From contig CBDBKU010000002.1 of the NCBI GenBank assembly GCA_965206775.1, positions 1,860,001-1,924,000 on the forward strand: a stretch of 64,000 nt of DNA, in the 5' to 3' direction. Source of the DNA: VXMF01 sp965206775. GTDB taxonomy: Bacteria > Acidobacteriota > Terriglobia > Bryobacterales > UBA6623. Below the pieces are notes generated by a model. It saw nothing but the letters and a program-made list of their open reading frames with translations. It was not told the origin of the DNA and made no database searches. The position numbers and the translations under genes are program-made. Below, piece by piece: positions 37,020-46,302 of the stretch (position 1 is its first letter; each line of letters starts with the position of its first letter).

Positions 37020-37677
37020 CGGCGGCAACAGAGAACGCGGTGCAAGTGGGAATCGCACATTCTTCGCACGATATAATCCAGAATCGAGGCACAAAGGCCG
37101 CAAGGGAGACGGATCAACCCGCGATAGAAGATCTCGATTCAAACCGAACCGATATCTCATCAAGTGCAGCTTGGCATATGACCTGGCGGGCAAGGAATCA
37201 TGATGAGAATTCGAGCGAATGGTTGGCAGACTTCCCCACGGATGGCACTGACAGATGTGGCTTATGCTGCTGGCCTCGGGGGCATTGCGGTACCGGTCTG
37301 GCGCTGGTAATTTCGCAGGCTGGCGGTTAGCCAAGCGGATTGCTGCGTCTTGCTACGGTTTTCGGTCAGTGCTGAGGCTCAATGACCGCCATGAACCTCC
37401 AAGCTTTGGTGCACGCCGAGTCTGCTTTGGAGCGACGTTCCTGCACTGGACAGGCCGCGAGCGGAGCGTTCCCGGAAGCCGCCGGCCCGGGTTGTTCCCG
37501 CGCTGGCGAGGCTTGCAGCTCGGGTCTTCCTCCCGGTGGGGATTTGCGGTGCGGTTCCGTCGCGCGGCCAGTCGTTGCAATTTCCTGGCTCCGTAGGGCG
37601 ATCTTCTGTCGCTGATATCGCAATGCCTGGCCCAGGAGAATTGCAGTGAATCGAGGATCGCGGGGGGGGCGCAGCGA
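37020..37677. other. Intergenic region after vapC
   Basis: About 660 bp between vapC and the EamA gene. A TATAAT occurs at 37072-37077 (+ strand) and a run of eight G at 37662-37669. The frames present have no family features. No gene is supported. Confidence 0.45.
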
Positions 37678-38688
37678 CTACCGAGGGGACGCCTCTCGCG
37701 GTCTGGGCGGTGACAGCTTCAGGCCTTGATTGGAGGAAGTAGCCGCGCGGCCTAGTTCGAGTGTTGCCTCTTCGGCTGGCCGGATAGCTTGGTGACGGCG
37801 CTCCAGGGTGACCAAGAGAATCCCGAACGCGACGCCCAGCACGCCGACCAAGAGTTCCGGCGATGGTCTCTCCGCGTAAATCAGCGCGCTGAACAGTACG
37901 CCGAAAATCGGAGTCGGGAACACGAAGACCGAAAGCAGTCCCGGAGAGTTCGTCTCCAACAGCCGCACCCAAAGGATGAACGCCACGCCGACCACGCCGA
38001 ACGAGCAGTACAGCCAGGAGAGGATCGGTCCGATTGTCAGCGGGCCGACCAGCATGGGTTCCGTCAGACCCGCGCAGACTAGGAATATCGGAATCGAAAA
38101 CCCGACCTGCCAAAACATCGCCTTCGTCGAGTCGATGGCTTGCACGAGCTGTTGGGTGTAGATCATCCGGCACGCCAGAATGATCGCGGTGACCGCGGCG
38201 AGGCCGTTGCCAAGCACCGGCCGCGGTGCGAGCGACGCGTCGGGCCTGCCTACTACTGCTACGGCCACGCCGCAGAACGCGAGCGCTAGGCCGATGACCC
38301 GCTGCCTCGACAGATGGTCGCCCGGCACGACAAAGTGGCCGATTACGTTGATGTAGACCGGAGCAGCATTGAGCAGCACCGAGGCATACGCGGCCGAAGT
38401 CCAGCCGATGCTGGTGTTCAGCATGATGATCTGGATGGCGAAGAACGCGCCGAGGAACAGCAGCGGCTTGACCTCGCCTGGCCTTGGCTTGAGTTCGACC
38501 CTTCCTGCTCGGGCCCAGATCCAAAGTACCGGCCAGCCGAGCAGCGTTCGCCAGAAGGCACTCCAGATCGGTGGAAAAGCGGCGAGCGAGACCTTGATGC
38601 CAACGATGTTCAGGCCCCACATCGCCGACAGAAGCAGGGCCGTGGCAATCGCCCCCCTGCTGAGTGCCGGAGAAACCTCACCCCTCAT
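37678..38688 (-). CDS. EamA-family (DMT) transporter, second of a tandem pair
   Basis: A 336-residue inner-membrane protein with about ten hydrophobic helices forming two EamA repeats (about 15-145 and 155-290), the architecture of drug/metabolite exporters. The N-terminal GLNIVGIKVSLAAFPPIWSAFWR and the mid-protein ACRMIYTQQLVQ segments match the upstream paralogue closely, so the pair arose by duplication. It overlaps the upstream EamA gene by 11 bp. The C-terminal 45 residues are hydrophilic and cytoplasmic. Substrate unknown; amino acids or derivatives are typical for the family. Confidence 0.87.
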   Translation of the reverse strand: MRGEVSPALSRGAIATALLLSAMWGLNIVGIKVSLAAFPPIWSAFWRTLLGWPVLWIWARAGRVELKPRPGEVKPLLFLGAFFAIQIIMLNTSIGWTSAAYASVLLNAAPVYINVIGHFVVPGDHLSRQRVIGLALAFCGVAVAVVGRPDASLAPRPVLGNGLAAVTAIILACRMIYTQQLVQAIDSTKAMFWQVGFSIPIFLVCAGLTEPMLVGPLTIGPILSWLYCSFGVVGVAFILWVRLLETNSPGLLSVFVFPTPIFGVLFSALIYAERPSPELLVGVLGVAFGILLVTLERRHQAIRPAEEATLELGRAATSSNQGLKLSPPRPREASPR

Positions 38689-39610
38689 CAGGGGCCTTCC
38701 GGTACTTCGAACGAACTACGATCGTGATACCTGTCGAGACTGCCAGCGCGCCGCCGAGCAGTCGCCCCGTGATCTGCTCCCCGAAGAGCAGCGCGGACAG
38801 CAGGATCCCGAAGAACGGGACACTGAAGCTGTACACCGAGAGATTGCCGGCACTGTAGCGCTGGAGGAGCATGGTCCAGGCGACGAAGCAGAAGCCCGCG
38901 ACGACTACGGCCTGATAGAGAATGGCGAGGACCGGTTCGTAGCCCAGAGGCTGGAGCAGAGGTTGCTCGAAGGCCAGGGCGAGAGCGAGAAATGCGGGCA
39001 GCGATAGGGCCATCTGCCAGATGACGGGGCGCAACGCGTCCATCCGTTGCACCAGATGCTGCGTGTAGACGATCCGAAGCGCTAGGAGGATCGCCGAAAT
39101 GAGCATCAGGCTGTTCCCCAGGAGGGGGTTGGGCGCGAGTTCTGCGCTCGGGTGGCCGAGCATGACATAGGTGATGCCCCCGAAGGCGGTCGTCAGTCCT
39201 AGCAGGCGGGTCACAGTCAACCGATCGTCCTCGACGAAGAAGTGGCTGATCAGGTTGATCAGGACTGGGCAGGTGTTCAGAAGGATGACCGCGTACGCTG
39301 GCGACGTGTGGTGCACGGCTAGGTTGAAGACAGCGATTTGTGCCGCGAACATCGCGCTGAGATTCAGGATTGGACGGAGGGCATGGCCTTCCAGGAGAAC
39401 CGGCTTGCCCGCCAGCCGAGTCCAGGCGGCCACCGCGATGGCGCCGGCCAGCATCCGCCAGAAAGCGCTCCAGAACGGCGGGATCGTCGCGAGCCCGATC
39501 TTGATCGAGACGATGTTGCCGCTCCACAGGAAGCTGACGACCAGCGTGGCGAGGCCGACCTTCCACGTCAGCGGATGGGTTGTGGCAAGCCGTTTCTCCG
39601 GCGGCTTCAT
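38678..39610 (-). CDS. EamA-family (DMT) transporter, first of a tandem pair
   Basis: A 310-residue ten-helix membrane protein with two EamA domains (about 18-150 and 160-300). It resembles the next gene along its length (compare GLATIPPFWSAFWRMLAG and LALRIVYTQHLVQ with the neighbour). It starts within the last four bases (ATGA) of the FAD/Fe-S dehydrogenase gene and overlaps its own paralogue, so all three are translated as a coupled unit. Exporter function is inferred from family. The link with an oxidase and an aminotransferase suggests export or uptake of an amino-acid-derived metabolite. Confidence 0.88.
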   Translation of the reverse strand: MKPPEKRLATTHPLTWKVGLATLVVSFLWSGNIVSIKIGLATIPPFWSAFWRMLAGAIAVAAWTRLAGKPVLLEGHALRPILNLSAMFAAQIAVFNLAVHHTSPAYAVILLNTCPVLINLISHFFVEDDRLTVTRLLGLTTAFGGITYVMLGHPSAELAPNPLLGNSLMLISAILLALRIVYTQHLVQRMDALRPVIWQMALSLPAFLALALAFEQPLLQPLGYEPVLAILYQAVVVAGFCFVAWTMLLQRYSAGNLSVYSFSVPFFGILLSALLFGEQITGRLLGGALAVSTGITIVVRSKYRKAPDEG

Positions 39611-42531
39611 GCCGCGGCCCCAAGGCTGTCCCTCAGCACCTCCGCGACATGGCGCGGCCGCCGGCTCGTGAAATGGTCAATCTGCTGCCTGCACGATACG
39701 CCGCTGACCGCTATTTCCGTATCTCTCCCAGCGGCTTCCACAGCGGGAAAGAGCCGCTCGGCTCCGATCTTCTCCGAAATCTCGTAGTGGCCCTTTTCGA
39801 AGCCGAAAGAGCCCGCCATCCCGCAGCAGCCCGAATTCACCTCCCGCACTGTCTGCCCCGGCACGAGACGCAAGGCGTCGAGGCTAGGCGCGGAACCGAT
39901 TTGGGCCTTCTGGTGGCAATGCCCGTGGAACAGCACCTCTCGATCCGTGGGAATCCAGTCAATGTCCAGCTTGTCCTCGCGGGCAAGCTCCACCAGGAAT
40001 TCGTCCAGCATCACGGCGCTGCCCGCAACCCGGTTCGTTGCATCGCCCGGAACAAGGTCTAGGTACTCGTCGCGCAGCGTGAGGAGGCAACTCGGCTCGC
40101 AACCGACGATCCGGATGTCACGGGAAGCGAATCCGTCGAATTCCCGGACGTTGTGCTCCGCCGCCGCCCGGGCATCATCCAGCAGTCCCTTCGACAGCAT
40201 CGGGCGCCCGCAGCACACCTTGTCCGCCAGCACGACCTCGTATCCCGCAGCTTCGAGGAGACTGACCGCAGCCTTTCCGACCTGGGGGTAGTTGTAGTTC
40301 AGAAAGCAGTCGTCCAGCAGCACGGCTGTACCAACCCGCCCTGCGCGGGGGCCGGGCGAGCGCCTGCCGAACCAATTTCGGAAGGTTTCCGCCGCGAACG
40401 GCGGCAGGGACCGCCTGCGGTCCACGTGCAGGAGCTTCTCGTTCAGCCACTTGACCGTCCGGAGCGAGCCGGCCCAGTTGGCAAGGCCCGCCGCCTTGCT
40501 GCCGAGTTTGTAGATCGATTCGATTCGGCCGAACGCCCTGGCGTGGAGCGGGGTCCCGTGCTTGCTGTAGTAGTGCGATAGCCATTCGTACTTGATCTTG
40601 GCCATGTCCACGTTCGACGGGCATTCCGTCTTGCAGGCCTTGCACGCGAGGCACAGGTCCAGCACGTCGTGCATGCGGTGCGACGTGAATTCCTCGGCCG
40701 GCAGGCTCCCCGACAGAGCGGCTCGCAGGGCGTTCGCCCGGCCTCTAGTCGAGTGCTCCTCGTCCATCGTGGCGTGGTAGGACGGGCACATCGTGCCAGC
40801 CATTCGCTTGCGGCACACTCCGGCCCCGTTGCACATCTCGATAGCCCGTGCGAATCCACCTTCGCCCGAAAAGTCCAGCTTCGTTGCGATCGGCAGGGTC
40901 CTGTAGTCGGCCCCCCACCGCAGATCCTCTGTCAGGTCCGGAGCGTTAACGACCTTGCCCGGATTGAGGATGTTCTGAGGATCGAGGACGTTCTTCAGTT
41001 CAAGAAATCCCTTGTAAATCTTGTCGCCGAAGAGCCACTGGTTGTAGCGGCTGCGCGCAATTCCGTCTCCGTGCTCGCCTGACATCGACCCGCCGTAGTT
41101 CATCACGATGCCGAAGACTTCGTCCGCGATGGATGCCATCTTGCGAACTTCGGCAGGATCCTTCAGGTTGACCATCGGCCGCACGTGCAGGCAGCCCACT
41201 GAGGCGTGGCCGTAGTACCCCCCGTGGGCGTCGTACTTTTCGAGAATGCCCCGGAAGTCCTTCAGGAAGCGCCCCATCTTGTCGATGGGAACTGCCGGGT
41301 CCTCGACGAAAGCGATCGGCTTGTGGTCTCCCTTGACAGACATCAGGATTCCCAAGGCTTCCTTGCGGACGCCCCAGATCTCCGCTTGCCTGGATGGGTC
41401 CGTGACCCGGAGGTAGCCGTAGCCGATTCTCCTGGACTCCAGCAGTTGCCTGAGCCGGTCCAGCTTCGACTCGACTTCCGCTTGGGTCTCTCCGTAGTAC
41501 TCCACCACCATCACCGCCTGGGCGTCGGCCTCGACCCAGCCCAGCTTGCCGGCGAAGGACGGATTGGCCCGAGCGTTGTTGAGAATGAACTCGTCGATCA
41601 GTTCCGCCGCCGACGGTTTCGTCGACACGATGGTCTCCGTGGAGTCGACGGCCTGAAAGACCGACCGGAAATGGACGACCAGGATTCCCTTCGCGGAGGG
41701 CGAGCGGACGACCCGCAGCTTGGCTTCGGTGATGACGGCCAGGGTTCCCTCGCAACCTACGATGACCCGGCTCAGGTTCAGCGGGCCCGGCACGCTGGAG
41801 TAGCCCGCGCCGTAGCGGTCGCCGTCCCGCACCAACTCGTCGAGATTGTATCCGCTGACCCGCCGCAGGATTTTCGGGAACCGGGCTAGGATCTCGTCGC
41901 GGTACTCGGCGCCGATCCGCGGCAGTTTCCTGTACATCGACGGCACGAAGCCATCGCCCTTGCCCAGAGTCGCGAGGTCGCCGTTGTGGACGGGCCGCAG
42001 CCAAGCATCCGAACCGTCCGCGAAGACGCAGCGGAGCTCGAGTACGTGGTCGATGGTCTTGCCGTAGATGATCGAATGCGAGCCGGCCGAATTGTTGCCG
42101 ATCATGCCCCCCACCGTGCCCCTGCTCGCGGACGACGTGTTCGGGCCGAACTGGTAGCCGAGTGGCCGGAGGTGCCGTCCCAGCTGGTCCTGCACGACGC
42201 CGGGCTGGACACGAACCCAGCCTTCCTCGAGATTGGTCTCGAGGATCCCGTTCATATACTTCGCGAAGTCGATGTGGACGGCATGGCCGACCGTTTGGCC
42301 GGAGAGGCTGGTGGCGCCGCCCCGCGGTAGAACTGGGACTTGGTGGCGCGCGCATAGCTGGAGCAGCGATCGGACGTCGCCGTGATGTCGGGGAATGACT
42401 GCTCCGATCGGCTCGATCTGCCACACCGAGGCGTCGGTAGAGTACAGAATCCTCGAATAGCGGTCGAACCGCACCTCCCCCTCGATCTGACCGGCGATCT
42501 GGTGGGAGAGGTCGGTGGGATACGAGGGCAT
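39607..42531 (-). CDS. FAD-binding and Fe-S-binding oxidoreductase (D-2-hydroxyacid dehydrogenase type)
   Basis: A 974-residue fusion of a GlcD/DLD-like flavoprotein and a GlcF-like Fe-S electron-transfer module. The FAD domain (about 40-260) has VLPRGGATSLSGQTVG and GGMIGNNSAGSHS, and a FAD-oxidase C domain (about 280-540) includes GSMSGEHGDGIAR. Two 4Fe-4S motifs follow (CNGAGVCRKRMAGTMCP and CLACKACKTECP, about 585-665). Two CCG domains come near the end (CCGRPMLS, HGHCHQKA and NSGCCGMAGSFG). Such enzymes oxidise D-lactate or D-2-hydroxyglutarate-type acids and pass electrons to quinone. The Fe-S and flavin residues all appear intact. It overlaps the EamA gene by four bases. Confidence 0.9.
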   Translation of the reverse strand: MPSYPTDLSHQIAGQIEGEVRFDRYSRILYSTDASVWQIEPIGAVIPRHHGDVRSLLQLCARHQVPVLPRGGATSLSGQTVGHAVHIDFAKYMNGILETNLEEGWVRVQPGVVQDQLGRHLRPLGYQFGPNTSSASRGTVGGMIGNNSAGSHSIIYGKTIDHVLELRCVFADGSDAWLRPVHNGDLATLGKGDGFVPSMYRKLPRIGAEYRDEILARFPKILRRVSGYNLDELVRDGDRYGAGYSSVPGPLNLSRVIVGCEGTLAVITEAKLRVVRSPSAKGILVVHFRSVFQAVDSTETIVSTKPSAAELIDEFILNNARANPSFAGKLGWVEADAQAVMVVEYYGETQAEVESKLDRLRQLLESRRIGYGYLRVTDPSRQAEIWGVRKEALGILMSVKGDHKPIAFVEDPAVPIDKMGRFLKDFRGILEKYDAHGGYYGHASVGCLHVRPMVNLKDPAEVRKMASIADEVFGIVMNYGGSMSGEHGDGIARSRYNQWLFGDKIYKGFLELKNVLDPQNILNPGKVVNAPDLTEDLRWGADYRTLPIATKLDFSGEGGFARAIEMCNGAGVCRKRMAGTMCPSYHATMDEEHSTRGRANALRAALSGSLPAEEFTSHRMHDVLDLCLACKACKTECPSNVDMAKIKYEWLSHYYSKHGTPLHARAFGRIESIYKLGSKAAGLANWAGSLRTVKWLNEKLLHVDRRRSLPPFAAETFRNWFGRRSPGPRAGRVGTAVLLDDCFLNYNYPQVGKAAVSLLEAAGYEVVLADKVCCGRPMLSKGLLDDARAAAEHNVREFDGFASRDIRIVGCEPSCLLTLRDEYLDLVPGDATNRVAGSAVMLDEFLVELAREDKLDIDWIPTDREVLFHGHCHQKAQIGSAPSLDALRLVPGQTVREVNSGCCGMAGSFGFEKGHYEISEKIGAERLFPAVEAAGRDTEIAVSGVSCRQQIDHFTSRRPRHVAEVLRDSLGAAA

Positions 42532-42592
42532 GGCTAGGGCGCGTGACCGGCCCGGCGCTACGCTCGCGCCCAGGCTTCCGCGTGCCGCGATC

Positions 42593-43810
42593 TCAGGTGC
42601 TCGCTCGCCGGATACGGCGGCTCAGGAGGGAAAGGCCGACTTCTATATTTTCGTCTTTTACGTTCGAAAAGGAAAGCCGCAGCGTGTTGGAGCCCCCTCC
42701 TTCGGCGAAGAACGGAGCGCCGGGGATGAACGCGACCTTGTCCTCCTCGATGCTCGCGCGAAGCAGGGTGAGCGCGTCGACGCCCTCCGGCAATTCCAGC
42801 CACTGGAACAATCCGCCCCTCGCCTTGCGCCAGCTGGCGAATGTGGCGAAGTGATTCTCGAGCGTCCGTTGAAGCGTCTGCGACTTAGCGGCGTAAAAGC
42901 GACGGACTTGCGCTGCTTGGTCGGCCATCCAGCCCCTCTCCAGAAAGTCGAGGATGATGCGCTGGCTGAGTGTCGAAGTGCAGAGGTCGCCTGTCTCCTT
43001 GCAGAACTCGATGCGCTTGACGATCTCTTCGGGGCCGTGGATCCAGGCCACCCGGAGTCCGGGCGAGAGGATCTTGGAAAACGTTGACATGTGAATGACG
43101 TGGCCCCGCTCGTCGAGGGCCTTGATCGGGCGGAGGGATTGCGGATCGATGCCCTCGAAGTAGAGCTCGCCGTACGCGTCGTCCTCGAACACGAGCAGTC
43201 CCTCCTTGACCGCGAGATCGTACAGGTCCTCTCTGCGAGCTTGGGACCAGACCGATCCGGACGGGTTTTGGAAGTTGGGAATCACGTAAACGAATTTGCA
43301 GGCCCGGCCTTGCCGGCGGGCTTGGGCGATGCGACGGGCGAGGTCATCCAGATCCATGCCGTCCTGGTCGCACCTGACCGCGAACAGCTTGGCTCGGAAG
43401 TTCTCGAAGGACGCTGTCGCCCCGATGTAGCTCGGCGATTCGACAAAGACCGCGTCTTCGGGATCGAGCAGCACCCGCGCGACGAAGTCCAGTCCTTGCT
43501 GCGACCCGCTAGCGAGCAGAGTTTCCTTGGGTTCCGTCTCGATTCCCTTGACCGCGCGGTCGCGCGCCCGAATCGCTGCGATCAGGCGCGCGTTTCCGCG
43601 TGTGACCGAGTACTGGAAGACTTGTCCGCCGTCGCGTTCGATCAGGTCGTTCTGGATCGTCCGGAACTGCTGGTGCGGGAACGTCTGCGCGTTCGGTGAA
43701 CCGGCCGCGAAGGAGATCACGTCCGGCTGGTTCATCAGCCCCGTCAGCTGGCGGATGAGGGAGGAGCGCATTACGCGCGCGTCTCGCGACAGCAGGGCGG
43801 CTCGATCCAT
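42593..43810 (-). CDS. PLP-dependent class I/II aminotransferase (LysN/ARO8-like)
   Basis: A 405-residue fold-type I aminotransferase. The PLP lysine is in STFSKILSPGLRVAW, and the cofactor contacts are YVIPNFQNPSG (Asn and Pro) and VFEDDAYGELYF (Asp, Tyr). There is no GntR domain, so this is an enzyme and not a MocR regulator. Relatives act on 2-aminoadipate, aromatic or branched-chain amino acids. It lies 61 bp upstream of the FAD/Fe-S dehydrogenase on the same strand. A transaminase making a 2-oxo acid next to a 2-hydroxyacid dehydrogenase suggests one degradative route, but this is inference. Confidence 0.88.
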   Translation of the reverse strand: MDRAALLSRDARVMRSSLIRQLTGLMNQPDVISFAAGSPNAQTFPHQQFRTIQNDLIERDGGQVFQYSVTRGNARLIAAIRARDRAVKGIETEPKETLLASGSQQGLDFVARVLLDPEDAVFVESPSYIGATASFENFRAKLFAVRCDQDGMDLDDLARRIAQARRQGRACKFVYVIPNFQNPSGSVWSQARREDLYDLAVKEGLLVFEDDAYGELYFEGIDPQSLRPIKALDERGHVIHMSTFSKILSPGLRVAWIHGPEEIVKRIEFCKETGDLCTSTLSQRIILDFLERGWMADQAAQVRRFYAAKSQTLQRTLENHFATFASWRKARGGLFQWLELPEGVDALTLLRASIEEDKVAFIPGAPFFAEGGGSNTLRLSFSNVKDENIEVGLSLLSRRIRRAST

Positions 43811-43872
43811 CCCCGAAGAGTATCAGAGGAGCGGGTCGTTCCAGCCCCTCGATCTGACCGCCGGACCGGACT

Positions 43873-44802
43873 TCAGCCTCGCGGATGGTACTCGTCGTAT
43901 ATCGCTCGCATCCGGGACCGCAACACGTGGGTATAGATCTCCGTAGTGGAAATGTCAGCGTGGCCGAGCATGAGCTGCAAGCTGCGGAGGTCCGCGCCGC
44001 GCTCGAGCAGATGAGTCGCGAAGCTGTGTCGCAGCAGGTGCGGCGTGATTGTCTGTCCTATGCCTGCCACGAGTCCGTACCGACGAATCAGCTTCCAGAA
44101 TGCCTGCCGGGACATGGCGGTGCCTCTGGCCGTCACGAACAAGAACTCCGACGCGGCCTTCTTCAGAATCGGCTCCCGGAAGCGGAGCTGGTAGTCCTCG
44201 ATCGCATCGAGCGCAGACCTTCCGACCGGCACGAGGCGGGCTTTGTCGCCCTTGCCGACGGTGCGCACGATGCCCATCTTGGTGTCGAGTTCGGCTGTCC
44301 GCACCGCGATGAGTTCGGATACTCGCAGGCCGGTCGCGTAGAGCAGCTGCAGCATGGCAGCGTCGCGATTGCCGAGCGGCGTCTCCGGGTCGGGGGCCTC
44401 GAGGAGCTGCTCGACCTCATCGAGGGTCAGGTACTTCGGCAGGCTCTTCCACTTCCCGGGCGTCTGTAAATTGGCCGTGGGATCCTCGCTGACGCGGCCT
44501 TGTTCGATCAGATAGCGGTAGAGCCCCCGAATGCTGCTCAGGTACCGAGCGACGGACCTAGCATTCATTCCGGCTCCGTACAGCTCTTGCAGGAATTCGC
44601 GAAGGTCATCGCCCCGGGCTCCGGCTAGCGCTAGCTCGCGCGCCGCGAGGAACCGGGCCAGGCGCGTCAGATCCCGGCGGTAGGCTGCGATGCTGTTCGC
44701 TGCGAGACCCTTCTCGATGCTGGAGTAGGCGAGGAATTCGCCCAGAGATTCGTCCTGCCGCGCCACTAGGTCATCATATGAAATGCGTCGCGACCCCATC
44801 AT
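43873..44802 (-). CDS. xerD: Tyrosine recombinase XerD-like
   Basis: A 309-residue recombinase of the XerC/XerD type that resolves chromosome dimers at dif. The N-terminal core-binding domain (about 10-95) has LAANSIAAYRRDLTRLARFL. The catalytic domain has the first Arg in YATGLRVSELIAVR, the Lys in GKGDKARLVPVG, HLLRHSFATHLLERG (His-x-x-Arg), LGHADISTTEIYTH (His, and Tyr as nucleophile). All are present. The start is taken at the ATG pair near 44802, with GGGGG ten bases upstream; the frame runs on to 44844. This region overlaps the divergent promoter at 44804-44832. The window gives no sign that it belongs to a mobile element, so a housekeeping role is likely. Confidence 0.87.
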   Translation of the reverse strand: MMGSRRISYDDLVARQDESLGEFLAYSSIEKGLAANSIAAYRRDLTRLARFLAARELALAGARGDDLREFLQELYGAGMNARSVARYLSSIRGLYRYLIEQGRVSEDPTANLQTPGKWKSLPKYLTLDEVEQLLEAPDPETPLGNRDAAMLQLLYATGLRVSELIAVRTAELDTKMGIVRTVGKGDKARLVPVGRSALDAIEDYQLRFREPILKKAASEFLFVTARGTAMSRQAFWKLIRRYGLVAGIGQTITPHLLRHSFATHLLERGADLRSLQLMLGHADISTTEIYTHVLRSRMRAIYDEYHPRG

Positions 44803-44803
44803 C

Positions 44804-44832
44804 TTGACATGCCCCCGACCGCGTACTAGGAT
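44804..44832 (+). promoter_or_regulatory. Sigma-70-type promoter, TTGACA-N17-TAGGAT
   Basis: A perfect -35 (TTGACA, 44804-44809), exactly 17 bp of spacer, and a 4/6 -10 (TAGGAT, 44827-44832). Transcription should begin near 44839, leaving a leader of about 15 bases before the GGGAGG ribosome-binding site at 44854-44859. Confidence 0.7.
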
Positions 44833-44863
44833 GTCGGTAGCCAATAAACACTAGGGAGGCGTT

Positions 44864-45358
44864 CTGGCGAGTTCCACAACCAAGAAGGTATGCGTTAGGC
44901 GATTTGGCCTAAGTCCGCTCGAGGGCTACGTGTACCCGCATGGATACCTGCACAAGCAGGGAATCGAGGTCTTAGCGAGGTCGGCGGAGTCGGTGCTGAT
45001 TCCATACGACCAGGTGCGAGCGGTCTATTTCGTGCGCGAGTTCGGCACCGACCCGGAGCAGCATCAGAGGAGAGAGTTCGCTTCCCGGCCCAAGCTCGGC
45101 GGCCTGTGGGTACGCATGCGATTCCTGGACGGGGAGGAACTCGAGGGCGTCATGCCGAACGACCTGAAAGTCATCGGCAATCACGGCGTCACACTCATCC
45201 CGCCGGATTCTAGGGGCACCACCCAGCGGGTTTTCGTGCCGAGTCGCGCAATGGAGACTTTCGAGGTGATGGGCGTGATCGGCAAGCCGAAGCCTCGCCC
45301 CGGGCCTAGGAAGAAGAAGGGTGCCGATGACCAGATGGGACTCTTCCCGAGGGAATAG
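44864..45358 (+). CDS. Conserved acidobacterial protein, apparent CTG start
   Basis: A small soluble protein of about 164 residues resembling a family common in Acidobacteriota (DUF6982-like by memory, not verified). Features are an N-terminal KKVCVRRFGLSPLEGYVYP, a central IPYDQVRAVYFVREFG, FASRPKLGGLWVRMRF, then LEGVMPNDL and RVFVPSRAMETFEVMGVIG, and a basic/acidic tail ending DDQMGLFPRE. It may be a PilZ-like beta-barrel, but no ligand motif is visible. The first ATG/GTG/TTG in frame is the GTG at 44930, which would cut off the conserved N-terminus. An in-frame stop lies at 44852. GGGAGG at 44854-44859 points to CTG at 44864 as the initiation codon. A strong promoter lies just upstream. 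Confidence 0.65.
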   Translation: MASSTTKKVCVRRFGLSPLEGYVYPHGYLHKQGIEVLARSAESVLIPYDQVRAVYFVREFGTDPEQHQRREFASRPKLGGLWVRMRFLDGEELEGVMPNDLKVIGNHGVTLIPPDSRGTTQRVFVPSRAMETFEVMGVIGKPKPRPGPRKKKGADDQMGLFPRE

Positions 45359-45381
45359 CCGGACCGGGGCTGCCGCTCGGC

Positions 45382-46302
45382 CTATCCTTCGGCTTCGATC
45401 AGGCGTTCTGCCTCGATCGCTGCCATGCAGCCCGCGCCGGCGGCGGTGATCGCTTGCCGGTAGACCCTGTCCTGCACATCGCCGGCATGAAAGACGCCGG
45501 GGATGTTGGTCCGGGCCCCGCCGTGGGAGACGATGTAGCCCTGATCGTCGAGGTCGAGCTGGCCTCGGAAGATCCCCGTGTTCGGCACATGGCCGATCGC
45601 GAGGAACATCGCGTTCGTCTTGTGGTCCCACTCCCTGCCATCCCGCGTGCTCCGGAGCTTGAGATTCGAGACGGACCTGGACTCCGGGTCCTCGACGGCT
45701 GCGACGGTCGCGTTGGTGATCCACCGGATCTTGTCGTTCCGCTTGGCGCGGTCGAGCATGATCTTCGATGCGCGGAACGCCTCGCGACGATGGATGATGG
45801 CGACCTCGGTTGCGAACTTCGTGAGGAACAAGGCCTCTTCCATTGCGCTGTCACCGCCGCCGATGACCGTGACAGGCTGGCCACGGAAGAAAAAGCCGTC
45901 ACAAGTGGCGCAGGAGCTGACACCGTGCCCTATGAGCGCTTGCTCGGACTCGATGCCCAGCCACCGGGCCGAGGCGCCTGACGCGACGATCAGGGTCTTG
46001 GTTTCAAGCATTTCCTCGCCGACCCAGAGTCTGAAGGGACGGGACGAGAGGTCGGCCCGAGTGATCTCTCCTTGCTTGTACGATGCACCGAAGCGTTGTG
46101 CCTGCACCTTCATTCGGTCGACGAGTTCCGGCCCCATGATGCCCTCGGGGAATCCCGGGAAATTCTCGACGTCGGTTGTCAGCGACAGCTGTCCGCCAGC
46201 CTCCAACCCTTCGATGACGAGAGGATCCAGGCTTGCGCGTGCAGTGTAGATTGCGGCTGTGTTCCCGGCACAGCCGGACCCGATCACGATGACGTTGTAC
46301 AT
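45382..46302 (-). CDS. trxB: Thioredoxin reductase
   Basis: A 306-residue low-molecular-weight thioredoxin reductase, transferring electrons from NADPH through FAD to thioredoxin. The FAD motif is GSGCAGNTAAIYTARA. The redox-active disulfide is CATC (131/134), followed by the NADPH motif VIGGGDSAMEEALFL and HRREAFRAS, and the C-terminal FHAGDVQD FAD contact is present. Length is standard. It is convergent with the conserved acidobacterial gene, 23 bp apart. No trxA is nearby. Confidence 0.94.
   Translation of the reverse strand: MYNVIVIGSGCAGNTAAIYTARASLDPLVIEGLEAGGQLSLTTDVENFPGFPEGIMGPELVDRMKVQAQRFGASYKQGEITRADLSSRPFRLWVGEEMLETKTLIVASGASARWLGIESEQALIGHGVSSCATCDGFFFRGQPVTVIGGGDSAMEEALFLTKFATEVAIIHRREAFRASKIMLDRAKRNDKIRWITNATVAAVEDPESRSVSNLKLRSTRDGREWDHKTNAMFLAIGHVPNTGIFRGQLDLDDQGYIVSHGGARTNIPGVFHAGDVQDRVYRQAITAAGAGCMAAIEAERLIEAEG

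Noticed and set aside
37662..37669. A run of eight G as a phase-variation tract.
   Set aside because: It lies in non-coding sequence past the end of the EamA gene, not in a promoter or coding region where slippage would switch expression.
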